Positions 25,190 to 33,881 of a stretch of DNA of 64,000 nucleotides are shown here, in pieces; within the stretch, counting starts at the first letter, position 1, and each line of letters starts with the position of its first letter. Below the pieces are notes generated by a model. The model did not search any database and had not been told where the DNA came from. It saw only the letters and a list, made by a program, of their open reading frames with translations. The DNA lies in assembly GCF_024832785.1 (NCBI RefSeq), contig NZ_CP116615.1, positions 2,852,001 through 2,916,000 on the forward strand. Reading direction: 5' to 3'. A program made the position numbers and the translations under genes. This stretch comes from Fontisphaera persica. GTDB lineage: Bacteria > Verrucomicrobiota > Verrucomicrobiia > Limisphaerales > Fontisphaeraceae.

Positions 25190-26614
25190 TTAACGTTTCA
25201 TACTGATGACGGTCTCCAATAATTCATCCACCGTGCTCACCAGCCGCGCCGAGGCCTGGAAAGCTTTTTGGAATTTGACCATCTCGGTCATTTCTTCGTC
25301 CAAGGAAACTCCGCTGACAGCGTCGCGCTGGCGGCGCAACATTTGCTCGACTGCCTCCTGATTTTTCACCTGGCGATTGGCTTGCGCGAGGGCTTCGCCC
25401 AGGTTGGTCACGGTCTGATGGTAAAATTGCTGGAAGGTTTGATGGCCCAGAGCAGGCTGCGCGGTTACCGCCAACCGTGCCAGGGCCAGAGCGGTTTGGT
25501 TATCGCCGAGGGCGCCGGCCACGCCTGCCGCCTGGAAACGGCTTGGATTCTGCGCCAACACCTCATTCAAGCGGATGGTGGCGGCATCGGTGCCCTCAAA
25601 GAAGTCCAGTCCAGTGTTGCCCTCCAGGTCAAAACCGGCGCCGTGGGCGGTGTTCACTGCGGCAATCAGCGCCCCTGCCAACTGGTTGAGGCGAGTCAAG
25701 GCGTCTGCCAGGGGGCCGTCGCGGGTTTCGATGAGTCCTGCCAGTGAGCCGCTGGACAACGGGAGGGGCTGGCCGTCGGAGGTCCGCACCTGCCACTGGC
25801 CCTGGCCGGCATCGTAAATCTCCAGGGGCAAAGCCACCTGCTGGCCGTCCACCAGCATGACGCCATTAACGGAAACGTTGACCTGGCCAGTTTCGTCTTC
25901 CACCGCCTCCAGATTCAGGTATTTACCCAGCTCCTCCAGCTTCTCCTGCCGCAAATCGCGCAGGTCATTGGCCGGCCCTTTGGCGGAAAGTTCGGTGCGG
26001 GCAATTTGATGATTCAACGCAGCAATCTCGGCGGTGAGACGGTTGACGGCGGCCGCTTCGTCCTGCAATTGCTGTTGGATGGTGGATTGCAAACCGGTGA
26101 GGCGTCCGGCCAGGCGGTTAAACTGCTCGGCCAAGGCTTGCGCCTTTTGCACGAGCACCTGCCGCTCTTCCAGACTGGCGGGCTGGGCGGCCACGCTCTG
26201 GAAGGCATTGAAGAGGTCGCTCAGGTTTTCTGCCAGGCCCATCTGCCCGCTGATGCCGCTGGTGCCGGCGGCGCTGACGCTGCCGGCCTGGCGGTCAAGC
26301 TGCTGGCCGAGGGAAGTTTCAGCCTGTTCCAGGAGCTGTTGCTGGGTTTGCCAGTAGGCGCTGAGGCCCGCCTCGTTGATGAGCTGGCGGTCCAGCAGGG
26401 CGTTGCGCAATTGAGTGATGGCCACCACCTGGGCGCCGGTGCCTTGCGGTCCCAGGGGCGTGGGGATGGTGGTGTTGGTCTGGAAGCGCACCCGCTGCCG
26501 GGCGTAGGCGGGGTTGTTGACGTTGGCCAGGTTGTGACCAGTGACTTCGATGCCGGTCAACTGGTTTTGCAGTGACCGCGCGCCCATGTCCAAGGTGCCA
26601 AACAAGCCCAGCAT
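25190..26614 (-). CDS. flgK: Flagellar hook-associated protein 1
   Basis: 474 aa. The N-terminal rod/hook signature LFGTLDMGARSLQNQLTGIEVTGHNLANVNNPAYARQRV and the C-terminal SLDEEMTEMVKFQKAFQASARLVSTVDEL are conserved. A long Gln-rich coiled region (about residues 70-190) follows the family. FlgK forms the first ring between hook and filament and is exported with its chaperone FlgN, encoded immediately upstream. Confidence 0.95.
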   Translation of the reverse strand: MLGLFGTLDMGARSLQNQLTGIEVTGHNLANVNNPAYARQRVRFQTNTTIPTPLGPQGTGAQVVAITQLRNALLDRQLINEAGLSAYWQTQQQLLEQAETSLGQQLDRQAGSVSAAGTSGISGQMGLAENLSDLFNAFQSVAAQPASLEERQVLVQKAQALAEQFNRLAGRLTGLQSTIQQQLQDEAAAVNRLTAEIAALNHQIARTELSAKGPANDLRDLRQEKLEELGKYLNLEAVEDETGQVNVSVNGVMLVDGQQVALPLEIYDAGQGQWQVRTSDGQPLPLSSGSLAGLIETRDGPLADALTRLNQLAGALIAAVNTAHGAGFDLEGNTGLDFFEGTDAATIRLNEVLAQNPSRFQAAGVAGALGDNQTALALARLAVTAQPALGHQTFQQFYHQTVTNLGEALAQANRQVKNQEAVEQMLRRQRDAVSGVSLDEEMTEMVKFQKAFQASARLVSTVDELLETVISMKR

Positions 26615-26622
26615 AAGCGTTT

Positions 26623-27117
26623 TTAGCCGACAGCTTCGTACAAGGAGGTGCCCGGCAAGCCCGCCCCCACCCGCCCGCTCTGGTCGTACACCGGAGTGCT
26701 ACCGGAAGGAAACAGCGACTCAATGAATTTGCGCATCAGCTCCACGGTGCGCGCCAGGAGCAGGTGGTTCTGGCGGGCCCGCTGTTGCACCCGCACCAGG
26801 AGCCGGTTGTTTTCGTCCACCAAGGCCTGAATTAACAACTGGTATTCTTCGGGCAGGTGCGGCAACAGGCCGGTCAGGGTGGGGTCCCCCGGCAACCCCA
26901 GCGCGCGTGCCAGTTGGCGGCGGCATTGTTCGCGATGCTCGCGGGCCTGGCGGACCAGGCTGCTCTGGTGATTGATGGCGGCGGCCAGGCGCAAGGTTTC
27001 ATCGGCCTCCCGTGCCATGACCTGCTCCTGCTGCTGGTCCAACAGCGCCAGCAGCTCGCCATATTGGGTCAACTCGGCACGCAAAGCGGCCACCAAGGCT
27101 TCAAGATGCTCCCTCAT
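26623..27117 (-). CDS. flgN: Flagellar export chaperone FlgN
   Basis: 164 aa, almost entirely alpha-helical, Gln/Arg/Leu-rich (ALRAELTQYGELLALLDQQQEQVMARE near the N-terminus), the FlgN pattern. FlgN binds the C-termini of FlgK and FlgL and targets them to the export gate. Its position just before flgK supports the call. It overlaps the flgJ stop by 17 nt. Confidence 0.85.
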   Translation of the reverse strand: MREHLEALVAALRAELTQYGELLALLDQQQEQVMAREADETLRLAAAINHQSSLVRQAREHREQCRRQLARALGLPGDPTLTGLLPHLPEEYQLLIQALVDENNRLLVRVQQRARQNHLLLARTVELMRKFIESLFPSGSTPVYDQSGRVGAGLPGTSLYEAVG

Positions 27118-27454
27118 GTGTCAAAGGCCGGCGCTCGGCCGGCGCGGGTGGTGTCTGCCATTGTTCCAAAAGAGCCCGGGCCAAACCCAAGCCGCCACCC
27201 TGGGTGACGGCATCGGCCAGTTGGGCCGTGAGCTGGTCCCGGTAAATGGCAGAGGCAGTGGAATCCTTGACCAGGCTGCTGCGGAACACAGGTTTCTGGG
27301 CTTCAGTGAGGATTTGCCGCACCAGCATGGCTTCAAATTGACGGGCGGCCTCGGCGCGCCGCGCGGCATCTTCCGGTTGCGGCCGGCAGCTCAGTTCCTC
27401 CGGCGAGAGCGGGCGGGAAGCAGCGGCATTGAGGGGGGGCACGGGGGCAATCAT
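27101..27454 (-). CDS. flgJ: Rod-binding protein, FlgJ N-terminal type
   Basis: 117 aa comprising only the rod-binding domain: ARQFEAMLVRQILTEAQKP and SAIYRDQLTAQLADAVTQGGGLGLARAL. The C-terminal peptidoglycan hydrolase of enterobacterial FlgJ is absent, as in many bacteria where a separate enzyme cuts the wall. It is located between flgI and flgN with a 17-nt overlap with flgN. Confidence 0.9.
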   Translation of the reverse strand: MIAPVPPLNAAASRPLSPEELSCRPQPEDAARRAEAARQFEAMLVRQILTEAQKPVFRSSLVKDSTASAIYRDQLTAQLADAVTQGGGLGLARALLEQWQTPPAPAERRPLTHEGAS

Positions 27455-27458
27455 AACG

Positions 27459-28592
27459 TCAGCGAATGATGAGTTCGGCCTGCAAGGCGCCGGCCTGTTT
27501 CATGGCCTGAAATATCGCCATCATGTCGCGCGGCGTCACCCCCAGCGCATTCAAGCTGGCCGCGACTTTTTCGATGGTGGGCATTTCGGGCAGGGCCACC
27601 AGGCTGGATTTGTTTTCGGTGACGGTGGTTTCGGTGCGCGGGAGGACCACGGTGGTGCCGCTGCTTAACGGCCCCGGCTGGGAGGCTTCGGGAGAGGAGG
27701 CGATGGTAATGGTCAGGTTGCCGTGGGAGATGGCGCAGGCGGAAATCTGGACGCGGGCATTGGCCACAATGGTGCCGGTGCGTTCATTGATGACAATGCG
27801 GGCGGGCACATCCGGCGCCACTTCGAGGGCCTCGAGACGAGCCAGGAAATCCACCGGCGTTTTTTCCGCGCCCGCCGGCAGTTTCACCCGCACCGAAGTG
27901 GCATCCAGCGGGACAGCGCTGTTGGGGTATTTCTCGTTGATGGCCGCCGCCAGACGGGCGGACGAAGTAAAATCGGGCTGCCGGAGGAGCAATTCCACGC
28001 ACTGGTTTTGGACAATGGTGGCCGGAATTTCCTTTTCCACGAGCGCGCCGCCAATAATCTGGCCTACGGTGGGATGATTTTTCTGGACGCTGGCGCCGCC
28101 AGCGCCGCCCGTGCCACCAACAAATCCCCCGATGGAAATGGCCCCCTGCGCCACGGCATAAACCCGGCCGTCGGCGCCCAACAGGGGGGTCTGGAGGAGC
28201 ACACCGCCTTGAATGGTTTTGGCGTCGCCCATGGACGATACAAGAACATCCAGGCGCATGCCCGGTTTGGCGAAAGCCGGAATATCCGCCGTGACAAGGA
28301 CGACGGCGACATTTTTGGACGACAAGGTGGAGGGGGGCACCTGCACGCCAAAGCGCTGAAGCATGTTGGCCACGGTTTGCAAGGTGTAGGTGGGGTTTTT
28401 GTCGCCGTCATTGGCCACGCCCGTCACCAGGCCATAACCCACCAGTTGGTTTTCCCGCGCACCCGCCACCATGACCAAATCCTTGACGCGCACGCCGGCG
28501 GCGAAAGCCGGCAGCGAAAGCAGCAGGGCCATGCCGGCGCCCAGCCAGGCGCGCCACGGTTTGCTGGAGTCAGGAAAGCACATCATACTCAT
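27459..28592 (-). CDS. flgI: Flagellar P-ring protein
   Basis: 377 aa. A signal peptide (about residues 13-32, LGAGMALLLSLPAFAA) precedes the mature start VRVKDLVMVAGARENQLVGYGLVTG, a hallmark of FlgI. Downstream NVAVVLVTADIPAFAKPGMRLDVLVSSMGDA and the C-terminal GVTPRDMMAIFQAMKQAGAL are conserved. It forms the peptidoglycan ring around the rod, with FlgA as its periplasmic chaperone. Presence of P and L rings shows a diderm envelope. Confidence 0.97.
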   Translation of the reverse strand: MSMMCFPDSSKPWRAWLGAGMALLLSLPAFAAGVRVKDLVMVAGARENQLVGYGLVTGVANDGDKNPTYTLQTVANMLQRFGVQVPPSTLSSKNVAVVLVTADIPAFAKPGMRLDVLVSSMGDAKTIQGGVLLQTPLLGADGRVYAVAQGAISIGGFVGGTGGAGGASVQKNHPTVGQIIGGALVEKEIPATIVQNQCVELLLRQPDFTSSARLAAAINEKYPNSAVPLDATSVRVKLPAGAEKTPVDFLARLEALEVAPDVPARIVINERTGTIVANARVQISACAISHGNLTITIASSPEASQPGPLSSGTTVVLPRTETTVTENKSSLVALPEMPTIEKVAASLNALGVTPRDMMAIFQAMKQAGALQAELIIR

Positions 28593-28604
28593 GTTTGGGG
28601 CGCC

Positions 28605-29240
28605 TCAGAAGGGGCTGATTTTATCCCACACGCGAGTGAACCAGCCTTTTTTCTGGGTGTTGGAAACCGAGCCTTTGGACAAAATGGTGATGGTGGCATC
28701 GGCCACCTGATAGCTGAAGACGGTGTTGTTGGCGGTGACATCCTCGGCCCGCACCACCCCGCGCAGGACCACATCCTGCACCTCGCCGGAGAACGACGTC
28801 TGGCGCCGGCCTTCCACCACCAGGTTTTTGTTGGGCAGCACGTCCACCACCCGGACGGCGATGCGGGCGGTGATTTTCTCGCTGTTATTGATTTGGCCGC
28901 CGCCTTCGAAGTCATTCTTGGCGCTGAACTTCAGTGCCGGGTATTGGCCGCCCTTGGTTAACAAGCCACTGGCCGCCGGCCCATAGAGAAAATTCTGGAT
29001 GCTCGCGTCCACACCGCTTTTTTTGGCGGTCTTGGTGGTGGCTTCCTTGGAGGCGGCGTTGTTTTCCTGCACCACAATGGTGAGAATGTCGCCCACGGCG
29101 CTGGCCCGTTTGTCGGCAAACATGCTGCGGGAAGATTCCTCGTCCCACAGCGAGTCCGCGCCGGCGGAGAAACCGCCGCAGACCGCCACCGCCACCGCCA
29201 GGGGGGCCAGTTTAGAGAACAATGAGAATGGTTTGTTCAT
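28605..29240 (-). CDS. flgH: Flagellar L-ring protein
   Basis: 211 aa from ATG 29240. The N-terminus is a signal peptide (about 28 residues ending GFSAGADS). No lipobox Cys is obvious except a Cys at about residue 21, so lipidation is uncertain. Family motifs are SMFADKRASAVGDILTIVVQENN, the region LPNKNLVVEGRR, and VVRAEDVTANNTVFSYQVADA. It forms the outer-membrane ring. The start overlaps the flgA stop by 29 nt; the frame is open further upstream to 29513 but that part lies inside flgA. Confidence 0.94.
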   Translation of the reverse strand: MNKPFSLFSKLAPLAVAVAVCGGFSAGADSLWDEESSRSMFADKRASAVGDILTIVVQENNAASKEATTKTAKKSGVDASIQNFLYGPAASGLLTKGGQYPALKFSAKNDFEGGGQINNSEKITARIAVRVVDVLPNKNLVVEGRRQTSFSGEVQDVVLRGVVRAEDVTANNTVFSYQVADATITILSKGSVSNTQKKGWFTRVWDKISPF

Positions 29241-30243
29241 CTTGCACCTTTCCGCGCAGCTCGCGCTTGCTTTGAGGGTTTCGCACGCGAATCCATTGGC
29301 CGGGCGCGCCGTCTTCGAGGACTTCCACCTTGAGGGCGATGGAGAGGGCGCCCTCTTGCACCACCCCCCGCACCAACTGCCCCCGGTTGACCACCGGCTT
29401 GAGCCGGAGGGCGCGGCGCAGCAAAGGCACGCCCGCCGGCAGGTTTTCGGTAACCTCCAGCAATTCCGGCTCGGCTGGCAGGGTGTCGCAGGCCTCGCGC
29501 AGCAGCAACACATCGCGCCGCTCCAGCGTCACGGCCTGGCGGTCGAGGGTCTGGCCGCGCTTGAGAGGGGCGGCGGTTACGTAAACCTCTTTCCATACCC
29601 GCGCCTGCACCGCCGCCTGCCACACGCCAAACGCCTCGGTGTCCCCGCGCAATTCAAATCGCAAGAGGAACGAGGCCGACGGCCCCGTGGCCGGCAGCTC
29701 CACCACCTTCAGCGTCAGGGGCTCGTCCGGCGCCAGCACCGGCACCGGCAAACGGGCCACTTTCAGCTCCAAATCTTCGGGCCGGCATTGAAACTCGCGG
29801 CTGAGCGGCTCGCGCAGCAGCGCCGCGACTTCCGCTTCGGACAAGGCCCGCACGCGTCGGCTGATGACCACCGCCGGCGCGCCCGTCCATTGGGCCGCGG
29901 CCAGGGTGGGGGCATTGGTCAAGAGTAGCGCGCTCAAATCCGCCCGGCTCAAGCGCCATGGTTTTCCGGGCGCCGGGGCGGGCAGCAGCCAGAGATTGGT
30001 GGGCACTTCAGGGGCGGGAGTTGCCAGCAGTTGATGCAGGAACACTCCGGAACGCTCCACCGCCACCGCGGGCAGCAGCGAAAAGCTGGGGGGCTCGCCG
30101 CCCAGGAGGGAGAAGGCGGCCAGCCCCCCAAACAGGAGGGCGCGGTGGAGGAGGGCACGGGCAACCCCGGCCAGCCGCGCGCCGCCGCGAGCGGCTGCGC
30201 AGCCGGCTTCCCGCCAGAAAGGAATGAGGGCAAAACGGATCAT
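29212..30243 (-). CDS. flgA: Flagellar P-ring assembly chaperone FlgA
   Basis: 343 aa, long for the family because of an N-terminal extension. A hydrophobic segment (ALLFGGLAAFSLLGG, about residues 36-50) is likely the signal. The SAF-type C-terminal domain (about residues 215-343) has VTAAPLKRGQTLDRQAVTLERRD, ENLPAGVPLLRRALRLKPVVNRGQLV and WIRVRNPQSKRELRGKVQDEQTI, all typical. FlgA aids FlgI polymerisation in the periplasm. It is placed between flgG and flgH as in many operons. Confidence 0.88.
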   Translation of the reverse strand: MIRFALIPFWREAGCAAARGGARLAGVARALLHRALLFGGLAAFSLLGGEPPSFSLLPAVAVERSGVFLHQLLATPAPEVPTNLWLLPAPAPGKPWRLSRADLSALLLTNAPTLAAAQWTGAPAVVISRRVRALSEAEVAALLREPLSREFQCRPEDLELKVARLPVPVLAPDEPLTLKVVELPATGPSASFLLRFELRGDTEAFGVWQAAVQARVWKEVYVTAAPLKRGQTLDRQAVTLERRDVLLLREACDTLPAEPELLEVTENLPAGVPLLRRALRLKPVVNRGQLVRGVVQEGALSIALKVEVLEDGAPGQWIRVRNPQSKRELRGKVQDEQTILIVL

Positions 30244-30245
30244 GA

Positions 30246-31028
30246 TTAACGCCGCAAATTGTTGCTGATCTGCATCATCTCATCCGCCGCCTGCACTGCG
30301 CGCGCATTGATTTCATACGCCCGCTGGGCCAGGATCAGATTGACCATCTCCTCCACCACCTTGACGTTGGACATTTCCAGAAAACCCTGGGCGAGAGTGC
30401 CAAACCCATTTTCGCCCGGATTGCCCAGCTCGGGGGTGCCGCTGGCCTGGGTCTCGCGGTACAAGTTGCGGCCGAGGCTTTCGAGCCCGGCGGGGTTGGC
30501 AAAGCGCACCAACTGCACGCGAAACGTCTGGGTGCCGTTGGCGCCGGTGAGGGTGACCTCGCCATTGGCGGAAATGCTGATGCCGGTGGTGCCGGTGGGA
30601 ATCGGCTGAAAACCGCCCAGCACCACCAACCCATCACTGGTGGTGACCCGGCCGTCCGGGCCGGTTTTGAAGGCGCCGTCGCGGGTGTAGGCGCGAGTGC
30701 CGTCCGGCATCTGGATTTCAAAGAAACCGTCCCCCTGAATCGCCACATCCAGCCGCTCGCCGGTCTGTGTCAACTCGCCATTGGTGAACACCTTGGATGT
30801 GGCCACGGCGCGCGCGCCATGTCCGACCTGCAAGCCGGTAGGCAGCATGTTGCCGCCGCCGGTCTCGCTGCCCGGCGCGCGCGTGGTCTGATACAGCAAA
30901 TCCTGAAACTCCACCTTGCTTTTCTTGAAGCCGGTGGTGTTCACGTTGGCCAGGTTGTTGGCAATCACATCCAGGTTTAACTGCTGGGATTGCATCCCGG
31001 CCGCCGAAGAATATAACGCGCGCAACAT
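30246..31028 (-). CDS. flgG: Distal rod protein
   Basis: 260 aa, the standard FlgG length. MLRALYSSAAGMQSQQLNLDVIANNLANVNTTGFKKS is the rod-class signature at the N-terminus, LYQTTRAPGSE is the FlgG-specific segment, and VVEEMVNLILAQRAYEINARAVQAADEMM closes the protein. It forms the distal rod passing through the P and L rings. A GAGAGG Shine-Dalgarno precedes the ATG. Confidence 0.97.
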   Translation of the reverse strand: MLRALYSSAAGMQSQQLNLDVIANNLANVNTTGFKKSKVEFQDLLYQTTRAPGSETGGGNMLPTGLQVGHGARAVATSKVFTNGELTQTGERLDVAIQGDGFFEIQMPDGTRAYTRDGAFKTGPDGRVTTSDGLVVLGGFQPIPTGTTGISISANGEVTLTGANGTQTFRVQLVRFANPAGLESLGRNLYRETQASGTPELGNPGENGFGTLAQGFLEMSNVKVVEEMVNLILAQRAYEINARAVQAADEMMQISNNLRR

Positions 31029-31041
31029 AAGCCTCTCTCAC

Positions 31042-31785
31042 TCAGCCATTGCCGGACAACTCAGCAATCGTCCGTCCCATGCGTTCATCCTGCATTTGAA
31101 TCACCCGCTGGGCGGTTTCAAACTGGCGCATGGCCACAATCAAATTCGCCATTTCCAGCGTGGGTGAAATGTTGGAAGCTTCCAGAAAGCCCTGGCATAC
31201 CGTCGAAACGGCCGCCGGCCGCGCCTGAAGCTGGGGATTTTGCGCTGTGAACAGACCCGCGCCCGCGGGCGTCAGCAGGTGCGGCTGGTCGAACTCCACC
31301 ACCTTCAATTTCCCCCGCACCACGCCGCCCTGGCTGACTTCGCCGGAAGCGGTAATGGTCACCGGTTCACCGGAAGCGGTGTCAATCTGGATGGGCCCGG
31401 TTTCCCCCATCACTGGCTGGCCGCCCTTGGTGATGAGCTGGCCTTGGGCCGTGAGGCGAAATTCACCATTGCGCGTGTAAGCCGGGCTGCCGTTGGGCAT
31501 CTGCACTTCAAAGAATCCCGGCCCTTCAATCGCCACATCGGTGGCCACGCCCGTGCGGCGCAGCTCCCCCTGCTGCAAATTTAACTCCGAAGTGGCGTGC
31601 GGCAGCAAAAACACCGGCGCTGGCTGGTTGCCGGGAAGCATCAAACCCGCCTGCACGGCCTCGGTGCTCAGCTCGCGCTTTTTGTAACCGGTCACCGGCG
31701 CGCCCGCCAGGTTCTCGGCGATTAACTCTTGCCAGCGGGTGGCGGCGTTCATCGCGGCAGAAGCCTGGTAAAGACTGACATTCAT
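31042..31785 (-). CDS. flgF: Proximal rod protein FlgF-like
   Basis: 247 aa from the ATG at 31785. N-terminus MNVSLYQASAAMNAATRWQE and LIAENLAGAPVTGYKKRELS deviate from the classical ANNLAN box, but the centre (VAIEGPGFFEVQMPNGSPAYTRNGEFRL) and C-terminus (SNISPTLEMANLIVAMRQFETAQRVIQMQDE) are clear FlgF/G features. It is called FlgF by size and by position directly before flgG. The frame is open to 31866 without support. Confidence 0.88.
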   Translation of the reverse strand: MNVSLYQASAAMNAATRWQELIAENLAGAPVTGYKKRELSTEAVQAGLMLPGNQPAPVFLLPHATSELNLQQGELRRTGVATDVAIEGPGFFEVQMPNGSPAYTRNGEFRLTAQGQLITKGGQPVMGETGPIQIDTASGEPVTITASGEVSQGGVVRGKLKVVEFDQPHLLTPAGAGLFTAQNPQLQARPAAVSTVCQGFLEASNISPTLEMANLIVAMRQFETAQRVIQMQDERMGRTIAELSGNG

Positions 31786-31990
31786 GCTTCCTGAAGCGCA
31801 AGCACACCTTGTGCCAGCCGCAGGAAGGGCCTGAAACGCGATTCTTTGGACGTTTCCATCCCTCAAGGCGGCAAAAGCTGCCGTTGAAGCTGGTGTAATT
31901 TTTCCGGCAGGGAAGGCAAAGCGCCCGCCCCAGGCGGGCAGGCGAAGGAGGCAACCGGAGGGGTGAATGACGGCGGTCGGGCCGGTTCAT
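31786..31990 (-). other. Non-coding gap with hairpins inside the flagellar block
   Basis: This is one of the few gaps in the block. GCCCGCC-CCA-GGCGGGC (31923-31939) forms a perfect 7-bp stem with 3-nt loop, and a weaker CGGCA/TGCCG hairpin follows toward flgF. It may act as an attenuator or processing site separating motA/motB from the rod genes. No promoter consensus is evident. Confidence 0.4.
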
Positions 31991-32263
31991 TCAAGGCGCA
32001 GTCTGATAGCGGCAATCCAGTTCGATGACCTGGCCGCAGGTGCAGATGATGCGAATCCGGGTGATGGTGCGGCCATTGCGCTCCAATTCGACTCTGGGAC
32101 CCGCCGGGTCCGCCCCGCAAGCGGGCGCCGGCAACAAACTGGCCAGCGGTTCGAAGCGGGTGTCGTCCGTGGTTTTCACCACATGGGCGCGGAACACCGC
32201 GGATTTTTCACCCTCCGCTGAGGAGCCCAGCGCCAGGGGGATGAATGGGCCAGGAGCTGGCAT
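31991..32263 (-). CDS. Hypothetical 90-aa protein in the flagellar operon
   Basis: 90 aa, 12 nt after motB. The C-terminal third, VELERNGRTITRIRIICTCGQVIELDC, looks like a small zinc-ribbon half (CTCG plus a later Cys). The N-terminal part is Pro/Ala-rich without signal peptide. No family is recognised with certainty. Tight spacing and coding-like composition argue that it is real and co-expressed with the stator genes. Confidence 0.7.
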   Translation of the reverse strand: MPAPGPFIPLALGSSAEGEKSAVFRAHVVKTTDDTRFEPLASLLPAPACGADPAGPRVELERNGRTITRIRIICTCGQVIELDCRYQTAP

Positions 32264-32275
32264 GGGAAAATCGTG

Positions 32276-32998
32276 TTATTTATTGCTCACCCGCAGCATA
32301 ACGCTGACGCGGCGGTTGACCTCATCCTCCGGCGCCATGCCGGGCATGGGGACGGTGTCGGCGTAACCGGCCACCTTCTTAATCTGGTCCGGCTGCACGC
32401 CGTGCTTCACCAGCTCGCGGCGGGCGGTGTTGGCGCGGCCGCTGGTCAGTTCCCAGGGGTCCGGCGCATGGGGCGGCGGAGTGGCCACTTTTTCGGTATG
32501 GCCCTCCAATTCCACATTAAAACCGCGATACCGGGCTATTTGCCATGCCAGCGTGCTGAAGACCCAGGCGCCGTAGGAGGTAAATTGATCCGAATGCGGC
32601 TGGAACACCGGCTTGCGGGCGCGATCAAACACGCTGATGCGCAAGCCGTCCGGCGTCAGCTCGATGCGCACGGTCTGCTCCTCCTCCGGCTCCTGCGTAT
32701 TGAGCGCCTTGAGCAAATCCTCATTCAACCGGCGTAGCATGTTGAGCTCGACGGCGGAGGCAGCATCGAACTTTCCGCTCTCGGCCTTGACGGAATGGTA
32801 TTCCTTGTTGGGGATGATGCCGGTGGACTCCTTGGTCACCGACATGAAGGGGTTGCGGAAACTGCGGGCAATGGCTTCCTTGATTTTCTGGTCCTGCGAG
32901 CTGAGCCACAACACCAGAAACAAGGCCATCATGGCGGTGACGAAGTCCGCGTAGGCCACCTTCCACGAGCCACCGTGCGAACCGTGTTTGCGCGCCAT
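32276..32998 (-). CDS. motB: Flagellar motor stator protein MotB
   Basis: 240 aa. The single N-terminal membrane helix follows WKVAYADFVTAMMALFLVLWL; Asp18 is the ion-binding residue. A linker leads to an OmpA-like peptidoglycan-binding domain (about residues 130-238) with VELEGHTE...ELTSGRANTARRELVKHG and VNRRVSVML. The usual GHTD reads GHTE here. It is encoded 3 nt after motA. Coupling ion (H+ or Na+) cannot be decided. Confidence 0.95.
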   Translation of the reverse strand: MARKHGSHGGSWKVAYADFVTAMMALFLVLWLSSQDQKIKEAIARSFRNPFMSVTKESTGIIPNKEYHSVKAESGKFDAASAVELNMLRRLNEDLLKALNTQEPEEEQTVRIELTPDGLRISVFDRARKPVFQPHSDQFTSYGAWVFSTLAWQIARYRGFNVELEGHTEKVATPPPHAPDPWELTSGRANTARRELVKHGVQPDQIKKVAGYADTVPMPGMAPEDEVNRRVSVMLRVSNK

Positions 32999-33001
32999 GG
33001 C

Positions 33002-33868
33002 TTATCCTTTGGTCTGGCCCACGCCTTTGAGCATCTTTTCCAGCTCTTCGGCGGTGGGCTTGACATCGCTGTTCAAGCCGCGCCGGGCCATTTCCACGGC
33101 CATGATGGGCGCCATGCCGCTGGAAAAACCCACGACGGCGGAAGCAATGCACCGCAAATACGCCGCCTTGGCCTGCCCGTTGAACTCCAGATTGACCGCC
33201 AGGGGATTCAGGAAACCGTAGCCGAGGAGAATGCCCAGAAAAGTGCCCACCAGCGCGGCCGCCACCTTGTGGCCAATCTCTTCAATGGGTCCGGAAATGG
33301 CCGCCATGGTGATGACAATGCCCAGCACCGCCGCCACAATCCCAAACCCCGGCATGGCATCGGCGGTTTTGCTCAACACGCTCACCGGCGCATAATGCTC
33401 CTCCTCCATGCTTTCCAGTTCAATATCCATGAGCATTTTGAGCTGGTCCGGCTTGATCTTGCCATCAATCACCGGCCGCAACGCGCTGCACAAAAACTCC
33501 AGCGCCTCGGCATTGTTCACGAAACTGGGATACTTGGAGAAGATGCTGCTGGTCTGCGGATTGAGGACATGCTCTTCCAGGGCAATCATGCCATTGCGGC
33601 GGGCCAGGAGAAACAGCTCATAAAGCGCTTTGAGCAAATCCTCATACGCCGCCTTGCTATAGGGCGTGCCCTTCAATGCCGCCATGATTTGGTGCACCAT
33701 GTCCTTGAGCACCTTGGCCGGCGACATGACCACCAAGGCCCCCAGCGCCGCGCCCCCGATGATAATCAGCTCGGAGATGTGCAGCAGGTTGCCAATGTGG
33801 CCGCCTGCCAGCACGTAACCGCCCAGCACCGACATGAGCACCACGACACTGCCAATGATGACAATCAT
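33002..33868 (-). CDS. motA: Flagellar motor stator protein MotA
   Basis: 288 aa, the long MotA type. Membrane segments appear at about residues 1-22 and 30-50 and at about 165-225 (PGFGIVAAVLGIVITMAAISG; VAAALVGTFLGILLGYGFLNPLA) with the conserved prolines. The cytoplasmic loop carries charged residues for FliG contact. It pairs with MotB. Confidence 0.96.
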   Translation of the reverse strand: MIVIIGSVVVLMSVLGGYVLAGGHIGNLLHISELIIIGGAALGALVVMSPAKVLKDMVHQIMAALKGTPYSKAAYEDLLKALYELFLLARRNGMIALEEHVLNPQTSSIFSKYPSFVNNAEALEFLCSALRPVIDGKIKPDQLKMLMDIELESMEEEHYAPVSVLSKTADAMPGFGIVAAVLGIVITMAAISGPIEEIGHKVAAALVGTFLGILLGYGFLNPLAVNLEFNGQAKAAYLRCIASAVVGFSSGMAPIMAVEMARRGLNSDVKPTAEELEKMLKGVGQTKG

Positions 33869-33881
33869 GAGAATATCCGGG